Below are positions 61,683 through 64,000 of a stretch of DNA of 64,000 nucleotides, in pieces. Source of the DNA: Actinoallomurus bryophytorum (GTDB lineage Bacteria; Actinomycetota; Actinomycetes; Streptosporangiales; Streptosporangiaceae); assembly GCF_006716425.1 (NCBI RefSeq), contig NZ_VFOZ01000001.1, positions 2,852,001-2,916,000 of the forward strand. Direction: 5' to 3'. The position numbers and the translations under genes are program-made. How positions within the stretch are numbered: position 1 is the first letter of the stretch; every line of letters starts with the position of its first letter. The notes under the pieces are model-generated. The model saw nothing but the letters and a program-made list of their open reading frames with translations. It had not been told where the DNA came from and ran no database searches.

Positions 61683-64000
61683 TCAGTGTGTGCTTGGGGT
61701 GTTCGCGGTCGGGAGGTCCCCGGGCAGCAGCCGGCGCATGTCCGACACATCAGGCGAAGTCATGCCGCCGAGCCGCCGGGCCTGGCGGGTCATCATGCTC
61801 TCCAGCAGCTGCCGGGCCAGCCGCCCGTTGCCGAAGGCGCGGTCACGCGGAATTGCGCCCACGTACGTCCGCAGCGCCTCGACCGTCTCGGGGGGGTATT
61901 CGTACCCGTTGGCGGCGGCCTGGGTGCCCATGATCTCGACCAGCTCGTCGGTGGTGTAGTCCTCGAACTCCACATGCCGGGAGAACCGCGAGGCCAGGCC
62001 CGGGTTGGAACCCAGGAAACGCCGCATCTCCTCGGTGTAGCCGGCGACGATGACGACGACCTCGTCGCGATGGTCCTCCATCAGCTTCAGGAGCGTCTCC
62101 ACCGCCTCGTGGCCGAAGTCGTTCGAGGAGCCCTCCGGAGTGAGGGTGTACGCCTCGTCGATGAACAGCACGCCGCCCAGCGCACTCTGGAACACCTCTC
62201 TGGTGAGCTGCGCGGTGTGGCCGACGAACCGGCCGACCAGGTCCGCACGCGCCACTTCCACGAGCTGCCCGCGGCGCAGCACGCCGAGGGCGCGCAGCAG
62301 CTCGGCGTAGAGCCGTGCCACGGTGGTCTTGCCGGTGCCGGGCGAGCCGGTGAAGACCAGGTGACGGCTGATGTTGGGCGCGGGCAGCCCGGCCGCCTCC
62401 CGCTGCTTCGCCGCGGCCAGCAGGTCGACCATGTCCCTCACCTCGCGCTTCACGGCGCCGAGGCCGATCATGCCGGAGAGGCGGCCCAGCAGCGTCTCAC
62501 GGTCCGCGGAAATCTCCGTCACCTGCGCGGCCTCGTCGCTGACGTCCTCGGGCAGGAGCAGGGACAGGTCGCTCTCGGCCGGGTCGGTCATCGCTGCCAG
62601 CCGGAACGCCTGGCGGTCGACCATCTCCTCGAAAACGAGGCGCGCCGCGCGGCCGTTGCCGAACGTGGCGTCGCGCGGCATGCGCTCGTAGTGCGCGGCG
62701 AGCGCCTGCCGGGTGAGGGGGCCCAGCTCGTACCGGTGGTTGCGGCACATGCCCTCGGTGATCGTCACCAGGTCCTCGACCGTGTAGTTGGTGAACTCGA
62801 TGGTCCGGCTGAACCGCGAGGCCATGCCGGGGTTGGCCGACAGGAACGACTGCATCTCGACGGTGTAGCCGGCGGCCACCACTACGACGTCGTCGCGGTG
62901 GTCCTCCATGAGCTTCACCAGCGTGTCGATGGCCTCACGGCCGAAGTCGCTGCCGCCCTTGCTTTCGGAGACCAGGGTGTAGGCCTCGTCGATGAACAGC
63001 ACGCCGCCCAGCGCCTCGTTGAACGCCTCCGTGGTCTTGATGGCCGTCGCGCCGACGTACTGGGCGACCAGGTCGGCGCGTGACACCTCGACCAGGTGCC
63101 CGCTGCGCAGCACGCCGAGCTCGGTGAGAATTCCGCCGTACAACCGGGCGACCGTGGTCTTGCCGGTGCCGGGAGGGCCGGCGAAGATCAGGTGCCGGCT
63201 CATCGGCGGCACGGGCATACCGAGCCGGGCACGGCGCTGCGACATCTGGTTGAGGTTGACCAGCGTGCGCACCTGCCGTTTGACCCCCTCGAGGCCGACG
63301 AGGGCGTCCAGCTCCTCCATCGGTCCCTTGGGCGCGGGCGCGCGGGTCTTGGCGGACTCGTCCGGCTCTCCGGAGGTGGATTCGTCTCCCGCCTCGACGC
63401 CCCACGAGTCGGGCGCGGCGTTGCCGGAGCTCTCCAGGTCACGCACGTTCAGCCGCCCGCCGGGGCGTGGCTGCCGCAGGCCGGCTCCCCGGTTGTCGCG
63501 TACGGTGCAGCCGAGGACGGAGACCGCCTCCGTGGTGTCGACCCGGATGCCGTCGCCGAGGCTCCCGGTCAGTTCGCAGGCGTCGAGGGTGGCACGCGCA
63601 CCGGCCGACAGGAGCACGCCGTGGGCGCCCGAGCCGCTGACCCGTGCCCGGGTCAGCGTCAGGTCGCCACCATCGCGCACCACCACACCCGAGGCACCGC
63701 TGCCGGACACCGCACAGTCCGAGGCCACGCCCATGCCGGCGGCGTCGACGGCGATGCCCGCCTCACCCGCCGAGCGCAGGTCGCAGTCGCGGAGGGTGAC
63801 GTTGGCCCCGGCTCCGATGCGCACCGCGGCGCCGGCGGCCCGCTCGACGACGCAGTGCTCCAGCCGCCCGCGCCCGTCTTCGGCGATCTCGATTCCGGTG
63901 CCGCCGGCCGCGGTGACGGTCGCGTGCCGCAGAAGCGGGTTGGCGCCGGACCGGATGACGATCGCGGCACCCGCGACGTCCACCACCTCCAGCCGGTCGA
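61683..64000 (-). CDS. Beta-helix/double CbxX-type AAA+ ATPase protein, 5' end outside the window
   Basis: The frame is open to the right edge, so the amino terminus is missing. The visible part has about 190 residues of right-handed beta-helix repeats ('GAGANVTLRDCDLRSAGEAG'-like turns rich in Gly, Ala, Val, with stacked Cys). A Pro/acidic linker follows, then two CbxX/CfxQ AAA+ domains: 'GPPGTGKTTVARLYGG' near 63170 with 'GGVLFIDEAYTL' near 62990, and 'GSPGTGKTTVARLYAE' near 62330 with the same Walker B near 62160. Both keep Walker A, Walker B and a 'FGNGR' sensor/Arg region. EccA ATPases of T7SS belong to the same AAA+ group, and beta-helix fusions of this kind occur near actinobacterial T7SS genes. 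A role as effector chaperone or unfoldase is plausible inference. Confidence 0.85.
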   Translation of the reverse strand, partial: DRLEVVDVAGAAIVIRSGANPLLRHATVTAAGGTGIEIAEDGRGRLEHCVVERAAGAAVRIGAGANVTLRDCDLRSAGEAGIAVDAAGMGVASDCAVSGSGASGVVVRDGGDLTLTRARVSGSGAHGVLLSAGARATLDACELTGSLGDGIRVDTTEAVSVLGCTVRDNRGAGLRQPRPGGRLNVRDLESSGNAAPDSWGVEAGDESTSGEPDESAKTRAPAPKGPMEELDALVGLEGVKRQVRTLVNLNQMSQRRARLGMPVPPMSRHLIFAGPPGTGKTTVARLYGGILTELGVLRSGHLVEVSRADLVAQYVGATAIKTTEAFNEALGGVLFIDEAYTLVSESKGGSDFGREAIDTLVKLMEDHRDDVVVVAAGYTVEMQSFLSANPGMASRFSRTIEFTNYTVEDLVTITEGMCRNHRYELGPLTRQALAAHYERMPRDATFGNGRAARLVFEEMVDRQAFRLAAMTDPAESDLSLLLPEDVSDEAAQVTEISADRETLLGRLSGMIGLGAVKREVRDMVDLLAAAKQREAAGLPAPNISRHLVFTGSPGTGKTTVARLYAELLRALGVLRRGQLVEVARADLVGRFVGHTAQLTREVFQSALGGVLFIDEAYTLTPEGSSNDFGHEAVETLLKLMEDHRDEVVVIVAGYTEEMRRFLGSNPGLASRFSRHVEFEDYTTDELVEIMGTQAAANGYEYPPETVEALRTYVGAIPRDRAFGNGRLARQLLESMMTRQARRLGGMTSPDVSDMRRLLPGDLPTANTPSTH

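Overview
The window is very GC-rich, with strong G/C bias at third codon positions, abundant GTG/TTG starts and long antisense shadow frames. Together with a WXG100/EccB/EccC/EccD type VII secretion system (T7SS), this points to a filamentous actinomycete. A Streptosporangiales- or Streptomyces-like lineage is likely, but the genus cannot be fixed from the sequence alone. I saw no rRNA, tRNA, insertion sequence or CRISPR array.

About 59 kb of the 64 kb is one T7SS locus. On the minus strand, reading from 55036 down to 1, the order is: eccD, eccB, two WXG100 genes, a perfect 19-bp-stem intercistronic hairpin, a 150-aa T7SS-associated protein, an AAWKG-type WXG protein with a long Gln/Glu/Lys coiled coil, a YbaB/EbfC-like protein, a small WXG100-like protein, and one uninterrupted 46.3-kb gene encoding a 15,440-residue protein. 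The 5' part of another T7SS-associated gene runs off the left edge. The three-ATPase motor eccC is divergent from eccD. No EccE or mycosin (MycP) gene is visible here.

The giant protein is the centre of interest. It has a CpnT-like amino-terminal domain, a Pro-rich linker and about 1,800 residues of helical or coiled-coil sequence. After these come enzyme modules separated by repeat domains: a papain-fold (toxin deamidase/protease-like) domain, two phospholipase D domains, an anthrax-lethal-factor-like HExxH metalloprotease, an OTU-type cysteine protease, and a second HExxH plus papain-fold pair. Near the carboxyl end are four modules with a caspase-like GHG...C layout, two of which keep both the His and the Cys. 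Two large beta-rich regions and many duplicated modules fill the rest. The layout recalls MARTX toxins, with several effector enzymes plus caspase-like, possibly self-processing, modules on one chain. Here it is attached to a T7SS. My inference is that the EccB/C/D machine, the WXG100 pair and the AAWKG, YbaB-like and small WXG-like proteins serve the export of this protein.

To the right of eccC (59351-64000) the content changes: a MarR regulator divergent from an EamA/DMT exporter over a palindromic operator, an orphan ECF sigma factor, and a truncated beta-helix plus double CbxX-type AAA+ protein of the kind that accompanies T7SS loci.
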